Below, piece after piece: positions 1 to 7,243 of a DNA stretch of 16,269 nt (the stretch's first letter is position 1; each line of letters begins with the position of its first letter). Below the pieces are notes generated by a model. The model saw nothing but the letters and a program-made list of their open reading frames with translations. It had not been told where the DNA came from and made no database searches. The DNA lies in assembly GCA_049670505.1 (NCBI GenBank), contig JBATTK010000047.1, forward strand, positions 1 to 16,269. Reading direction: 5' to 3'. The stretch comes from JBATTK01 sp049670505. GTDB taxonomy: Bacteria > Bacteroidota > Bacteroidia > Flavobacteriales > Flavobacteriaceae. Position numbers and translations under genes: made by a program.

Positions 1-919
1 GTATACTACGTTATGGAATACCTTGGGACTTATGGTAGAGACCCATATGTTAAAGCCCTATAAGAGAAGAGTGGTGGGCACCTACCAAGTTATGACCGGA
101 ATAATAGATATTGCGGAGAACGACACCAAAAAGATAAAGGCACTTCGGAAAAAGGCCGCCGCCAATCACATAAATTGGAAAACCTATCCCTTACAGTGGG
201 TCGTAGACACCACTAAAGTTTCGCTCCTCAATTTTAAAGGATATGAGGCGGATACACTCAAAAGCGAGGTTACGGGATTTCCTAGACTGGCATATGACAG
301 AAGTAGGCCATTTACTAAAAAAGTGCCCTATAAAAATCATTATGTAGCTACCCACTCCGTGAAAATTCCGAAAGCCTATGTCATAAAAAAAGGATGGTCC
401 AAAATAATTGATCTTTTAGAGTTAAACGGTATTGAATATAGTACTTTGGAAAAGGACACTATACTATCGGTCGAAAGTTATACGATAGAAAATTACAAAA
501 CAGCGCAAAACGTATATGAGGGCCACTATCCCCATTATGATACCCAAGTTTCAAAAGTTATGGACAAGGTAGCTTTCCTTGAAGGCGATTATATGGTACA
601 AACGGATCAACCCGGTATTAGATATCTTCTGGAAACTATGGAACCCGAAGCTATGGATTCATTTTTTAATTGGAATTTTTTCGATACCATCCTAGAACGA
701 AAAGAAGATTTTTCACCTTATGTTTTTGAGGACAAAGCCTTGGAATTATTAAAAGAAGATGAAGCGTTACGAGAACAATTTTTATTCAAGAAAGGAACGG
801 ACAAGGAATTTGCCGCCAACTGGTATGTGCAATTGGATTGGATTTTTAAAAGGTCCGAACATTACGAGCCTTCCCATATGCAATATCCGGTATATCGTAT
901 TCCATTAGATGGTATGTAA
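1..919 (+). CDS. M14 family zinc carboxypeptidase-like protein, C-terminal part (5' truncated)
   Basis: The reading frame is open from base 2 to the TAA at 917-919, so the real start lies upstream of the window; the TTG at 23 is an internal Leu codon. The visible ~305 residues begin with a segment reading LGLMVETHMLKPYKRRV. This resembles the conserved Glu-containing block of large M14-type metallocarboxypeptidases common in Bacteroidota, and the Glu is a candidate catalytic residue. The zinc-binding HxxE and downstream His motifs would lie upstream and cannot be checked. The rest is a long C-terminal extension rich in aromatic and charged residues (for example YEPSHMQYPVYRIP at the end), with no membrane segment. 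Family proteins often carry a signal peptide and act in the periplasm or at the surface on peptides; that is inferred here. The gene is convergent with the Nudix gene, 20 bp away. Family placement is fairly good; substrate unknown. Confidence 0.7.
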   Translation, partial: YTTLWNTLGLMVETHMLKPYKRRVVGTYQVMTGIIDIAENDTKKIKALRKKAAANHINWKTYPLQWVVDTTKVSLLNFKGYEADTLKSEVTGFPRLAYDRSRPFTKKVPYKNHYVATHSVKIPKAYVIKKGWSKIIDLLELNGIEYSTLEKDTILSVESYTIENYKTAQNVYEGHYPHYDTQVSKVMDKVAFLEGDYMVQTDQPGIRYLLETMEPEAMDSFFNWNFFDTILERKEDFSPYVFEDKALELLKEDEALREQFLFKKGTDKEFAANWYVQLDWIFKRSEHYEPSHMQYPVYRIPLDGM

Positions 920-939
920 CATTTCCATACCTAATAGAA

Positions 940-1527
940 TCAATCCTCGAATAGTGTTTTAATATTGGTATAAGAGTTGGCCAAGGCTTTCTTAATTTTT
1001 TTTGGCCCTTTCCATTTTACTTTCTCTATGCCCTCGCTTTTTTGTCCTATTAATTCCCCCTTATAAGAGGTCCTCATGGCAAACCAATGCACTTCCTTTA
1101 GTTTGTACGTTCCATTTCTTTTAAAAACATGATATGTAGTCCTTAAGAAGTTTTCGATTTTAAGTCCCTTAACACCGGTTTCCTCCTCTACCTCTCTTAA
1201 AGCAGCTTCTTTAATAGTTTCCCCTTTCTCCAGTTTTCCTTTGGGCAAGTCCCATTTGTCTTTTCTATAGATAAAGAGTACTTTACCCTCTTTGTTGGTC
1301 ACTACCCCACCGGCAGCAATTTCCAAAGGTATTTTTTTAGTGAATTTTTTTAGGATCTCCTCATGATTGGGGTGGTAGATATAAGCCTCGGAAAGTTTCT
1401 TTTTTGCTAAAGCATCAATGGCATCGTTAATAGATTCGCCGTTCAATAAAAAATATTTTCCATTTGCGGTCTCCGATATTTTATTTGTTAAAACGAGAGG
1501 GGCTTCATTAACAAAAACTTTATACAT
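940..1527 (-). CDS. Nudix hydrolase
   Basis: This is a 195-residue protein with a complete Nudix box at residues 97-119, fitting GX5EX7REUXEEXGU (G97, E103, then REVEEETGV). Nudix enzymes hydrolyse nucleoside diphosphates linked to another group, using Mg2+ bound by the Glu residues of this box; the substrate is not predictable here. About 75 residues precede the Nudix fold, an N-terminal extension with no recognised domain. The start chosen is the ATG at 1525-1527, giving MYKVFVNE. A GTG at 1554 and an ATG at 1536 also lie in frame, but both would run into pyrE on the other strand. The chosen start leaves only 7 bp to the divergent pyrE start, so this gene's promoter must lie inside pyrE coding sequence. 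The M14 gene converges on its 3' end. Family call is very secure; the exact start slightly less so. Confidence 0.9.
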   Translation of the reverse strand: MYKVFVNEAPLVLTNKISETANGKYFLLNGESINDAIDALAKKKLSEAYIYHPNHEEILKKFTKKIPLEIAAGGVVTNKEGKVLFIYRKDKWDLPKGKLEKGETIKEAALREVEEETGVKGLKIENFLRTTYHVFKRNGTYKLKEVHWFAMRTSYKGELIGQKSEGIEKVKWKGPKKIKKALANSYTNIKTLFED

Positions 1528-1530
1528 TTG
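1523..1530 (+). promoter_or_regulatory. Candidate -7 promoter element for pyrE
   Basis: TACATTTG matches the Bacteroidota -7 consensus TAnnTTTG exactly. It overlaps the Nudix start codon on the other strand and ends 4 nt before the pyrE ATG, so a transcript starting 5-7 nt downstream would begin at or beside the ATG and be essentially leaderless. No TTTG sits at the usual 17-23 nt upstream; the nearest, at 1484-1487, is 35 nt away. An eight-base match can arise by chance. Confidence 0.35.
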
Positions 1531-1534
1531 CGTC

Positions 1535-2176
1535 ATGGTTTTAGACAAAGACACCGCTAAAAAAACAGCAGAACTTCTACTGCAAATAAATGCAATTAAG
1601 TTGAAACCAGAAAATCCTTTTACATGGGCCTCTGGATGGAAATCCCCAATTTATTGTGACAACAGAATTATTCTATCCTACCCCATCATAAGAAATTACG
1701 TCCGGGAGGAAATGGCCAAACAGGTAGAGGCGTTATATGGCAAACCCGATGTCATTGCCGGTGTAGCTACCGGGGCAATAGGTATAGGTATGCTGGTTGC
1801 CGAACAGTTGGGACTTCCTTTCATATATGTAAGACCGGAACCAAAATCGCACGGAAGACAAAACCAGATTGAAGGTGTTCTGGAGCCCGATCAAAACGTA
1901 GTGGTCATAGAAGATTTGATCAGCACAGGGAAAAGTAGTCTAAATGCTGTGGAAGCATTAAAGGATAGTGGGGCAAAAATCAAGGGAATGGTAGCTATTT
2001 TTTCATATGGTTTTGATATAGCCACTGAAAACTTCAAGCAAAAAAATATTGAACTCCATACTTTAAGCGATTATGATCATCTGGTACAGCAGGCATCTAA
2101 CACGCAGTATATAAAAGAAGAACAATTAAAAACACTGTTGGAGTGGAAAAGTAATCCCTCTGAATGGCAAATTTAA
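1535..2176 (+). CDS. pyrE: Orotate phosphoribosyltransferase
   Basis: PyrE joins orotate to PRPP to make orotidine 5'-monophosphate, the fifth step of de novo pyrimidine synthesis, in the cytoplasm. The 213-residue protein has the expected length. It carries the PRPP-binding signature VVVIEDLISTGKS at residues 122-134, the flexible catalytic loop RPEPKSHGRQNQIEG at 100-114, and KSPIYCDNR at 36-44. The reading frame stays open upstream to 1418, but the family N-terminus (MVLDKDTAKKTAELLLQINA) begins at the ATG at 1535; an earlier start would run deep into the Nudix gene. The SRPBCC gene follows after 4 bp and is probably co-transcribed. The start codon lies just downstream of a TAnnTTTG element, suggesting a very short or absent leader. 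Confidence 0.97.
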   Translation: MVLDKDTAKKTAELLLQINAIKLKPENPFTWASGWKSPIYCDNRIILSYPIIRNYVREEMAKQVEALYGKPDVIAGVATGAIGIGMLVAEQLGLPFIYVRPEPKSHGRQNQIEGVLEPDQNVVVIEDLISTGKSSLNAVEALKDSGAKIKGMVAIFSYGFDIATENFKQKNIELHTLSDYDHLVQQASNTQYIKEEQLKTLLEWKSNPSEWQI

Positions 2177-2180
2177 GCAT

Positions 2181-2573
2181 ATGTATATAGAAACCCCGAA
2201 AAAAACAATATCCAAAAGCAATACCGAAATTTTTGAATTTCTTACGGACCTTAAAAACTTTGAAAGTTTAATGCCGGAGAATATAAGTAAATTCGAAGTT
2301 CTAAATGAGGACAGATTTCTTTTTGCACTCAAGGGAATGCCGGAAATAGTGCTGCAGCGCAAAGAGCAACACCCACATAATAAAATTGTTTTAGGAGCTG
2401 CCAGTGACAAATTACCCTTTACTTTAACAGCCCATATTGAATCTTTGGGAGCAACAGAAAGCGAAGTAACCTTAAGTTTTGAAGGCGAATTCAATGCTAT
2501 GATGGCAATGATGATAAAAACGCCTATCACCAATTTTATGGAGACGCTATCGGAAAACCTAGGAAAGGTTTAA
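2181..2573 (+). CDS. SRPBCC (START-like) family small protein
   Basis: This 130-residue soluble protein has the look of a SRPBCC/START-like ligand-binding fold. It opens with a short strand (MYIETPKKTI), then the helix with the family's F-x-F-L-x-D-L-x-N-F-x-x-L-M-P pattern at residues 18-32, alternating strands, and a long C-terminal helix ending NFMETLSENLGKV. Members bind hydrophobic ligands or act as cyclases or chaperones; no catalytic residue lets me choose, so the function is unknown. It starts 4 bp after pyrE and is probably in the same transcript. Its TAA overlaps the TAA of the convergent birA gene (the two stops share 2571-2572). Similar small proteins are, as I recall, common beside flavobacterial pyrE, which would suggest a conserved pairing; this should be checked. 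Confidence 0.75.
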   Translation: MYIETPKKTISKSNTEIFEFLTDLKNFESLMPENISKFEVLNEDRFLFALKGMPEIVLQRKEQHPHNKIVLGAASDKLPFTLTAHIESLGATESEVTLSFEGEFNAMMAMMIKTPITNFMETLSENLGKV

Positions 2574-3301
2574 TACAAAAGCTTTATTTCTTTCAAATCA
2601 AATTCGTGTCTGGTATTGTCCTCTAGGGATACCACGAGTTTTCCATCTGCCGAAATACCACGTATAAGGCCCATGAACATTTCGTTTTTTAAATTTTTGA
2701 ACGTTGAGGGTTTGTCCCTTCTGAAGAGTAATTTTTCATATGAATCCGTAAGGTGTTTTCTTGATTTTTGATCAAAGGTCGAGGAATACTTTTTTAAATT
2801 ATCGATAATGGATAAAAGCAACTCGTCTAAGTTCAAAGTTCGCCCCAATAGCAATTTTAGGGAAGAAACCTTGGGCAAATCGGTAAACTTTAGCTGATTT
2901 ACATTTAATCCGATACCTATAATCGATGCTTGAATATTTTTTCCGGAAAGTATGTTTTCGATCAAAATACCACATATCTTCGAATGACCTGACAGAATGT
3001 CGTTAGGCCATTTAACACTAATATCGGGTATTTGCAACTGTTTTAAACTATCATAAATGGCGAGGGAAACACAAATATTCAAGAAGAACCGATTACCGAC
3101 ATCCAAAGAGTCAAACCTCTTTAAAACACTAAAAGTAAGGTTTTTACCAGTTTCGGAATCCCATTTTGTCCCCCGCTGTCCCCTTCCATTCAATTGCGCT
3201 TTCGCCACTACAACGGTGCAATCTTTCAATGCCGTGGAAAGCATCAATTTTTTTAAGTATAAATTTGTAGACTCCGTGGCATCAAGTTTGATTATTTGCA
3301 T
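2570..3301 (-). CDS. birA: Biotin--[acetyl-CoA-carboxylase] ligase (no DNA-binding domain)
   Basis: This enzyme activates biotin with ATP to biotinyl-AMP and attaches it to the carrier lysine of biotin-dependent carboxylases such as acetyl-CoA carboxylase. The 243-residue protein shows the biotin protein ligase motifs in order: ESTN at 10-13, the biotinyl-AMP loop GRGQRGTKW at 39-47, KWPND at 97-101, the lysine-containing KICGILIEN at 108-116 and GIGLNVNQ at 129-136. A small C-terminal domain of about 50 residues follows. The protein starts directly with the catalytic domain, without the winged-helix repressor domain of E. coli BirA, so it is a monofunctional (group I) ligase and is not expected to repress biotin genes. 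It diverges from rsfS across 93 bp and ends tail to tail with the SRPBCC gene with overlapping stop codons. Confidence 0.95.
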   Translation of the reverse strand: MQIIKLDATESTNLYLKKLMLSTALKDCTVVVAKAQLNGRGQRGTKWDSETGKNLTFSVLKRFDSLDVGNRFFLNICVSLAIYDSLKQLQIPDISVKWPNDILSGHSKICGILIENILSGKNIQASIIGIGLNVNQLKFTDLPKVSSLKLLLGRTLNLDELLLSIIDNLKKYSSTFDQKSRKHLTDSYEKLLFRRDKPSTFKNLKNEMFMGLIRGISADGKLVVSLEDNTRHEFDLKEIKLLY

Positions 3302-3324
3302 GTGTAGACCTATGTATGGTTGTA

Positions 3325-3360
3325 CAATGTTATGTTAAAAACAATAGCTAAGAAAACAAA
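3325..3360 (-). promoter_or_regulatory. Weak candidate promoter for birA
   Basis: On the minus strand TTTG (plus-strand CAAA, 3357-3360) is followed after 24 nt by TAACATTG (plus-strand CAATGTTA, 3325-3332). That is one mismatch from TAnnTTTG, with a spacer one base longer than usual. It would give a leader of roughly 15-20 nt before the birA ATG at 3301. The match is weak and AT-rich DNA offers many such sites. Confidence 0.3.
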
Positions 3361-3367
3361 AAAATAA

Positions 3368-3375
3368 TAACTTTG
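3368..3375 (+). promoter_or_regulatory. Candidate -7 element for the rsfS-ftsH operon
   Basis: TAACTTTG matches TAnnTTTG exactly and is followed by GC, 19 nt before the rsfS ATG. A transcript would start near 3381 with a leader of about 15 nt. There is no TTTG at 17-23 nt upstream; that stretch is almost entirely A-rich. It is the only plausible promoter I see for the six-gene run to 8157. Confidence 0.45.
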
Positions 3376-3394
3376 CAGAAACTAAAACTTTTGA

Positions 3395-3772
3395 ATGCAG
3401 AAAAGGAAAGCTAGCGCAGATGAGTTAATTACCTTAATTTTACATGGAATAGAAGAAGTTAAAGGAAATGACATTAATTTACTAGATCTTCGGGAAATAG
3501 AAAACACCGTTTGTGACTACTTTATTATTTGCAATGGTACTTCCAATACGCATGTAAATGCAATAGTCGGTTCGATCCAAAAAACCGTAAGTAAATCAAT
3601 CAAAGACAAACCCTGGCATATTGAAGGCTCGGAAAACGCCGAATGGGTATTGATGGATTATGTCAATGTAGTGGTTCATGTCTTTCAAAAGCATGTTAGG
3701 GAATTTTATGATATTGAAGGCCTTTGGGGAGATGCCAAGGTTACCATGGTAGAAAGTAGTTTTAATCAGTAA
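3395..3772 (+). CDS. rsfS: Ribosomal silencing factor RsfS (Iojap/DUF143)
   Basis: RsfS binds ribosomal protein L14 (uL14) on the 50S subunit and blocks its joining to 30S, lowering translation in poor nutrient conditions. The 125-residue protein has the usual length and the family pattern: an N-terminal helix, then VCDYFIICNGTSNTHVNAI at residues 38-56, PWHIEGSENAEWVLMDYVNVVVHVF at about 73-97, and the C-terminal REFYDIEGLWGDA. The start is the ATG at 3395, after an A-rich leader. It leads a co-directional run and ftsH begins 6 bp after its stop, so the two are almost surely co-transcribed. This links a translation brake with a membrane quality-control protease. Confidence 0.95.
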   Translation: MQKRKASADELITLILHGIEEVKGNDINLLDLREIENTVCDYFIICNGTSNTHVNAIVGSIQKTVSKSIKDKPWHIEGSENAEWVLMDYVNVVVHVFQKHVREFYDIEGLWGDAKVTMVESSFNQ

Positions 3773-3778
3773 AAAATA

Positions 3779-5779
3779 ATGGCAAAAGAAAATAATAATA
3801 CCAGTCCAAAAAAACCTAGGTTCAGTTCATGGTGGATATATGGATTAATCGCAATATTGCTCATAGGATTTCAATTTTTTGGGAGCGATAGTTTTTCCAA
3901 TACTAAAAAAACCACCACTTCCGAACTTCAGGAATATTTAAGAAATGGCGATATCGATAAAATATTGATTATTACCAACACCCGTCAAGCCAAGGTTTTC
4001 TTGACCGATGAGGCCTTACAAAAAGATGTTCACAAGGAAGTTTCCGATAAACCATTTGCGCTTTCACCGGGGATGACACCTCAATATATATTGGATTATG
4101 GGGATCTTCAAAATTTTGAGAACGAAATAAAAAACCTGAAAAAAGAAAACAATCTGGACACCATTGTAGATTACGATACGGAGTCGGATGTTATTGGTAA
4201 CCTGTTGCTCAGTATCTTACCATTTGTACTTATTATAGGCATATGGATTTACTTAATGCGTAGAATGTCTGGCGGAGGCGGAGGCGGCGCGGGCGGTCAA
4301 ATCTTTAATATTGGCAAGTCCAAGGCAAAACTTTTTGACGAAAAAACCGATACCAGAACCTCCTTTAAGGATGTTGCCGGTCTGGAAGGTGCAAAGGAAG
4401 AGGTGGAAGAAATTGTTGAGTTCCTTAAAAACCCCGATAAATATACCTCCCTGGGAGGAAAAATTCCCAAAGGGGCCCTCTTGGTAGGCCCTCCTGGAAC
4501 AGGAAAAACCCTTTTGGCCAAAGCAGTGGCCGGTGAGGCCAAAGTACCTTTCTTCTCACTATCGGGTTCGGATTTTGTAGAAATGTTCGTTGGAGTCGGT
4601 GCTTCCAGGGTGCGGGATTTGTTTAAACAGGCCAAGGACAAATCGCCTGCGATTATTTTTATTGATGAAATTGATGCTATTGGTAGGGCAAGAGGCAAGA
4701 ACAACTTTACAGGCTCCAATGATGAAAGGGAAAACACCCTAAATCAATTGTTGACGGAAATGGATGGTTTTGGCACCAATACCAACGTAATTGTATTGGC
4801 CGCGACCAACCGCGCCGATGTATTGGACAAAGCATTGATGAGGGCAGGAAGGTTCGATAGGCAAATCTATGTGGATTTACCTGATATTCGGGAACGTAAA
4901 GAAATCTTTGAGGTCCACTTAAGACCCATAAAAACAGCGGAGACATTAGATTTGGATTTTCTTGCAAGGCAAACCCCGGGATTCTCGGGCGCCGATATTG
5001 CCAATGTTTGTAATGAAGCTGCATTGATAGCCGCGCGCAAAGAGAAAAAAGCGGTTACCAAGCAAGATTTCCTCGATGCCGTTGATAGGATCGTAGGAGG
5101 ATTGGAGAAAAAGAATAAAATAATTACACCGGGAGAGAAAAAAACTATTGCCTTTCATGAAGCAGGACACGCTACGGTAAGTTGGATGTTGGAGCATGCC
5201 GCCCCTCTAGTAAAAGTTACCATTGTTCCCAGGGGGCAATCTTTGGGCGCAGCTTGGTATTTACCGGAAGAACGATTAATTGTCCGTCCGGAACAGATGA
5301 AAGACGAAATGTGCGCCACCCTAGGTGGTAGGGCAGCGGAAAAAGTGATTTTCGATCAGATTTCCACAGGAGCTTTAAGTGATTTGGAGAAAGTTACCAA
5401 GCAGGCAAGGGCCATGGTAACAGTCTATGGATTAAATGACGAAATAGGTAATCTTACATATTACGATTCCTCCGGTCAAACCGATTATGGATTCTCCAAA
5501 CCATACAGCGAGGAAACGGCTCAAAAAATTGATACGGAAATCTCCAAATTAATAGAGGAGCAGTATAAAAGGGCAGTAGATCTATTGGCCAAGAATAAAG
5601 ATAAACTTACCGTATTAGCGGAGCGCTTACTAGAAAAAGAAGTCATCTTTAAGGACGATTTGGAAAAAATCTTCGGAAAAAGACCTTTTGCCAAGGACAG
5701 GGCAGAAGAAGAACGTGAAGCACAAGAAGCCAAAGTAAAGGAAGCTCCTACTGAAGAAATGGGGGAGGAAAATAAATAA
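3779..5779 (+). CDS. ftsH: ATP-dependent zinc metalloprotease FtsH
   Basis: FtsH is a hexameric inner-membrane AAA+ protease that extracts and degrades membrane and some soluble proteins. The 666 residues show the full layout: membrane segment 1 at about 17-35, a periplasmic region to about 140, membrane segment 2 at about 141-160, then a Gly-rich linker (164-173). The AAA domain has Walker A GPPGTGKT (237-244), pore loop FVG (270-272), Walker B IIFIDEIDAIG (292-302) and the second region of homology ending RAGRFDR (355-361). The protease domain has zinc ligands in HEAGH (460-464) and the third ligand Asp535 in TGALSDLEK. The tail from 640 is highly charged and poorly conserved. RAG in place of the E. 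coli RPG before RFDR is, as I recall, usual in this phylum. It lies 6 bp after rsfS and 47 bp before the LUD gene. Confidence 0.98.
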   Translation: MAKENNNTSPKKPRFSSWWIYGLIAILLIGFQFFGSDSFSNTKKTTTSELQEYLRNGDIDKILIITNTRQAKVFLTDEALQKDVHKEVSDKPFALSPGMTPQYILDYGDLQNFENEIKNLKKENNLDTIVDYDTESDVIGNLLLSILPFVLIIGIWIYLMRRMSGGGGGGAGGQIFNIGKSKAKLFDEKTDTRTSFKDVAGLEGAKEEVEEIVEFLKNPDKYTSLGGKIPKGALLVGPPGTGKTLLAKAVAGEAKVPFFSLSGSDFVEMFVGVGASRVRDLFKQAKDKSPAIIFIDEIDAIGRARGKNNFTGSNDERENTLNQLLTEMDGFGTNTNVIVLAATNRADVLDKALMRAGRFDRQIYVDLPDIRERKEIFEVHLRPIKTAETLDLDFLARQTPGFSGADIANVCNEAALIAARKEKKAVTKQDFLDAVDRIVGGLEKKNKIITPGEKKTIAFHEAGHATVSWMLEHAAPLVKVTIVPRGQSLGAAWYLPEERLIVRPEQMKDEMCATLGGRAAEKVIFDQISTGALSDLEKVTKQARAMVTVYGLNDEIGNLTYYDSSGQTDYGFSKPYSEETAQKIDTEISKLIEEQYKRAVDLLAKNKDKLTVLAERLLEKEVIFKDDLEKIFGKRPFAKDRAEEEREAQEAKVKEAPTEEMGEENK

Positions 5780-5826
5780 GGGTATTATACGTTGTTCTTT
5801 TATATTGAATAAGTTAGTATATATCA

Positions 5827-6438
5827 ATGGGGCTATTTGATAAACTATTTGGAGGAGGTAAGAAAAAAGTTTCCAAAGGAACAACGGAAACCAGGGGGGT
5901 TCATATGCCCGACCTCAACATCCCCATAGATGAAAAGTTCACGATCAACTTCAAAAAAAACGGAGGTAAATTTCTGTACTGTGATTCAAACAGGGAGATT
6001 TCAAATACCCTAAAAAGCATTATTGAAGAGAACCATTGGCAGAAACTCCCTTTCTTCTCAATGGATACCAGATTGGAACAAAAGTTTTCCAAGGAAAACA
6101 TAGCTTTTACCGACAAGGCCAAACAAAGCGAGGTTTTCTTCACCACCTGCGAACATCTTGTGGCCCAAAATGGTTCCATTCTGGTCTGCTCCAATCAACT
6201 CCATGAAAAAAAGCTTAATGAACTGCCCTATAATCTAATCGTTTATGCCACAACCAGCCAATTGGTGGACTCTATTGGAGAAGGCTTAAAAAGTATCAAG
6301 AAAAAATACAAGAATAGCATACCGGATAATATTACTACCATAAAGCATTTTCAAGCGACCACGGAAAACGATAAAGATTTCCTCTCTTACGGAAGTAGCT
6401 CAAAAAATTTATATCTTTTACTTCTGGAAGACCTTTAA
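5827..6438 (+). CDS. LUD-domain (LutC/YkgG-like) protein
   Basis: The 203-residue protein matches the LUD fold seen in LutC, a subunit of the LutABC lactate oxidation complex. The most telling segment is QNGSILVCSNQ at residues 114-124, the position where LUD proteins have a Gly-Ser-hydrophobic block, followed by LPYNLIVYATTSQLVDSI (133-150). The N-terminus is a short amphipathic MGLFDKLFGGGKKK, which could be a membrane-touching or assembly helix. No lutA or lutB (iron-sulfur partners) is present in the window, and the protein has no cysteine cluster of its own, so a role in lactate oxidation is doubtful. It sits 47 bp after ftsH and 1 bp before cdsA, so it is part of the same operon; the context points to membrane or lipid housekeeping. 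Family call is reasonable; function unknown. Confidence 0.7.
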   Translation: MGLFDKLFGGGKKKVSKGTTETRGVHMPDLNIPIDEKFTINFKKNGGKFLYCDSNREISNTLKSIIEENHWQKLPFFSMDTRLEQKFSKENIAFTDKAKQSEVFFTTCEHLVAQNGSILVCSNQLHEKKLNELPYNLIVYATTSQLVDSIGEGLKSIKKKYKNSIPDNITTIKHFQATTENDKDFLSYGSSSKNLYLLLLEDL

Positions 6439-6439
6439 T

Positions 6440-7243
6440 ATGAAAGAAATTTTAAGGCGCTTACTTACAGGGGCAGTATATGTTGTTTTGCTCCTATCCG
6501 CAGTTTTTTTAAATTCAGATGCCTTTGACTTCTTATTCATGGTTTTCGGTTTGGCCTGTCTATATGAATATAAAAGAATCGTTGTGCTCAGGGGCTATCA
6601 CATTTTTATTGCATACTTGACTTTGTGGTGGGGCTATATTTATTTAATTAATGATAAAGTAATCATCAATATTTTGATGTTCCTGACCATAACCGTTAAT
6701 TTTACCTTGTTGTTTTATCTGTTCTCAAAAAGGAAAAAAGTGTTCAACAAGTTTCAAAAATTCATCATTGGTTTATTTTATATAGGTGGAGGTTGTATAT
6801 TCCTTACTATGATTCCCTATAAGGACAATGAGTTTGCCAAGTTCCTAATTATGGGAATCTTTATTTTAATATGGGTAAATGACTCGTTTGCCTACCTTGT
6901 TGGCAAAAGTATCGGTAGGACAAAATTATACCCCGCCATTTCCCCAAAAAAAACATGGGAAGGCACCATTGGAGGGTTTGTTTTTGCTATGCTCGCCGCC
7001 TTTTTTATGGCAAAGTATGAGACCAAAATTTCGTTGGTGCAGTGGATGATACTGGCCGGGGTAATTGTTATAACCGGTAGTTTGGGAGATTTGTTGGAAT
7101 CCAAATTCAAGAGAGTGGCGGGCGTTAAGGACAGTGGGGCCATATTGCCCGGCCATGGCGGTATGTTGGACAGATTGGATAGTTTGGTATTTGCGGCACC
7201 ATTTGCCTATTTAACCTTAAATATTTTTTCATATGTTTCATAA
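6440..7243 (+). CDS. cdsA: Phosphatidate cytidylyltransferase (CDP-diacylglycerol synthase)
   Basis: CdsA converts phosphatidic acid and CTP to CDP-diacylglycerol, the precursor of all major phospholipids, in the inner membrane. The 267-residue protein has about seven or eight hydrophobic segments and the complete family signature near the C-terminus (residues 221-247): S-K-F-K-R, then K-D-S-G, then LPGHGGMLDRLD with the Mg2+-binding Asp residues. The upstream SPKKTWEG block (168-175) is also diagnostic. It begins 1 bp after the LUD stop and its last 11 nt overlap the psd start, so translation of the two is probably coupled. Its product feeds, through a phosphatidylserine synthase not seen in the window, the substrate of the next gene. 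Confidence 0.97.
   Translation: MKEILRRLLTGAVYVVLLLSAVFLNSDAFDFLFMVFGLACLYEYKRIVVLRGYHIFIAYLTLWWGYIYLINDKVIINILMFLTITVNFTLLFYLFSKRKKVFNKFQKFIIGLFYIGGGCIFLTMIPYKDNEFAKFLIMGIFILIWVNDSFAYLVGKSIGRTKLYPAISPKKTWEGTIGGFVFAMLAAFFMAKYETKISLVQWMILAGVIVITGSLGDLLESKFKRVAGVKDSGAILPGHGGMLDRLDSLVFAAPFAYLTLNIFSYVS

Noticed and set aside
1528..1554. Upstream Nudix starts at GTG 1554 or ATG 1536
   Set aside because: They would overlap the pyrE start, and the family-like N-terminus MYKVFVNE begins at 1527; the ATG at 1536 cannot be fully excluded.
2126..2533. 135-codon minus-strand frame with a hydrophobic start, antisense to the SRPBCC gene
   Set aside because: It overlaps a recognisable SRPBCC coding region and the pyrE end, has Ser/Leu-rich composition typical of an antisense shadow, and matches no family I know.
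4297..5197. Several minus-strand frames of 64-146 codons inside ftsH
   Set aside because: All are antisense to the highly conserved AAA and protease domains of FtsH and show no domain of their own.
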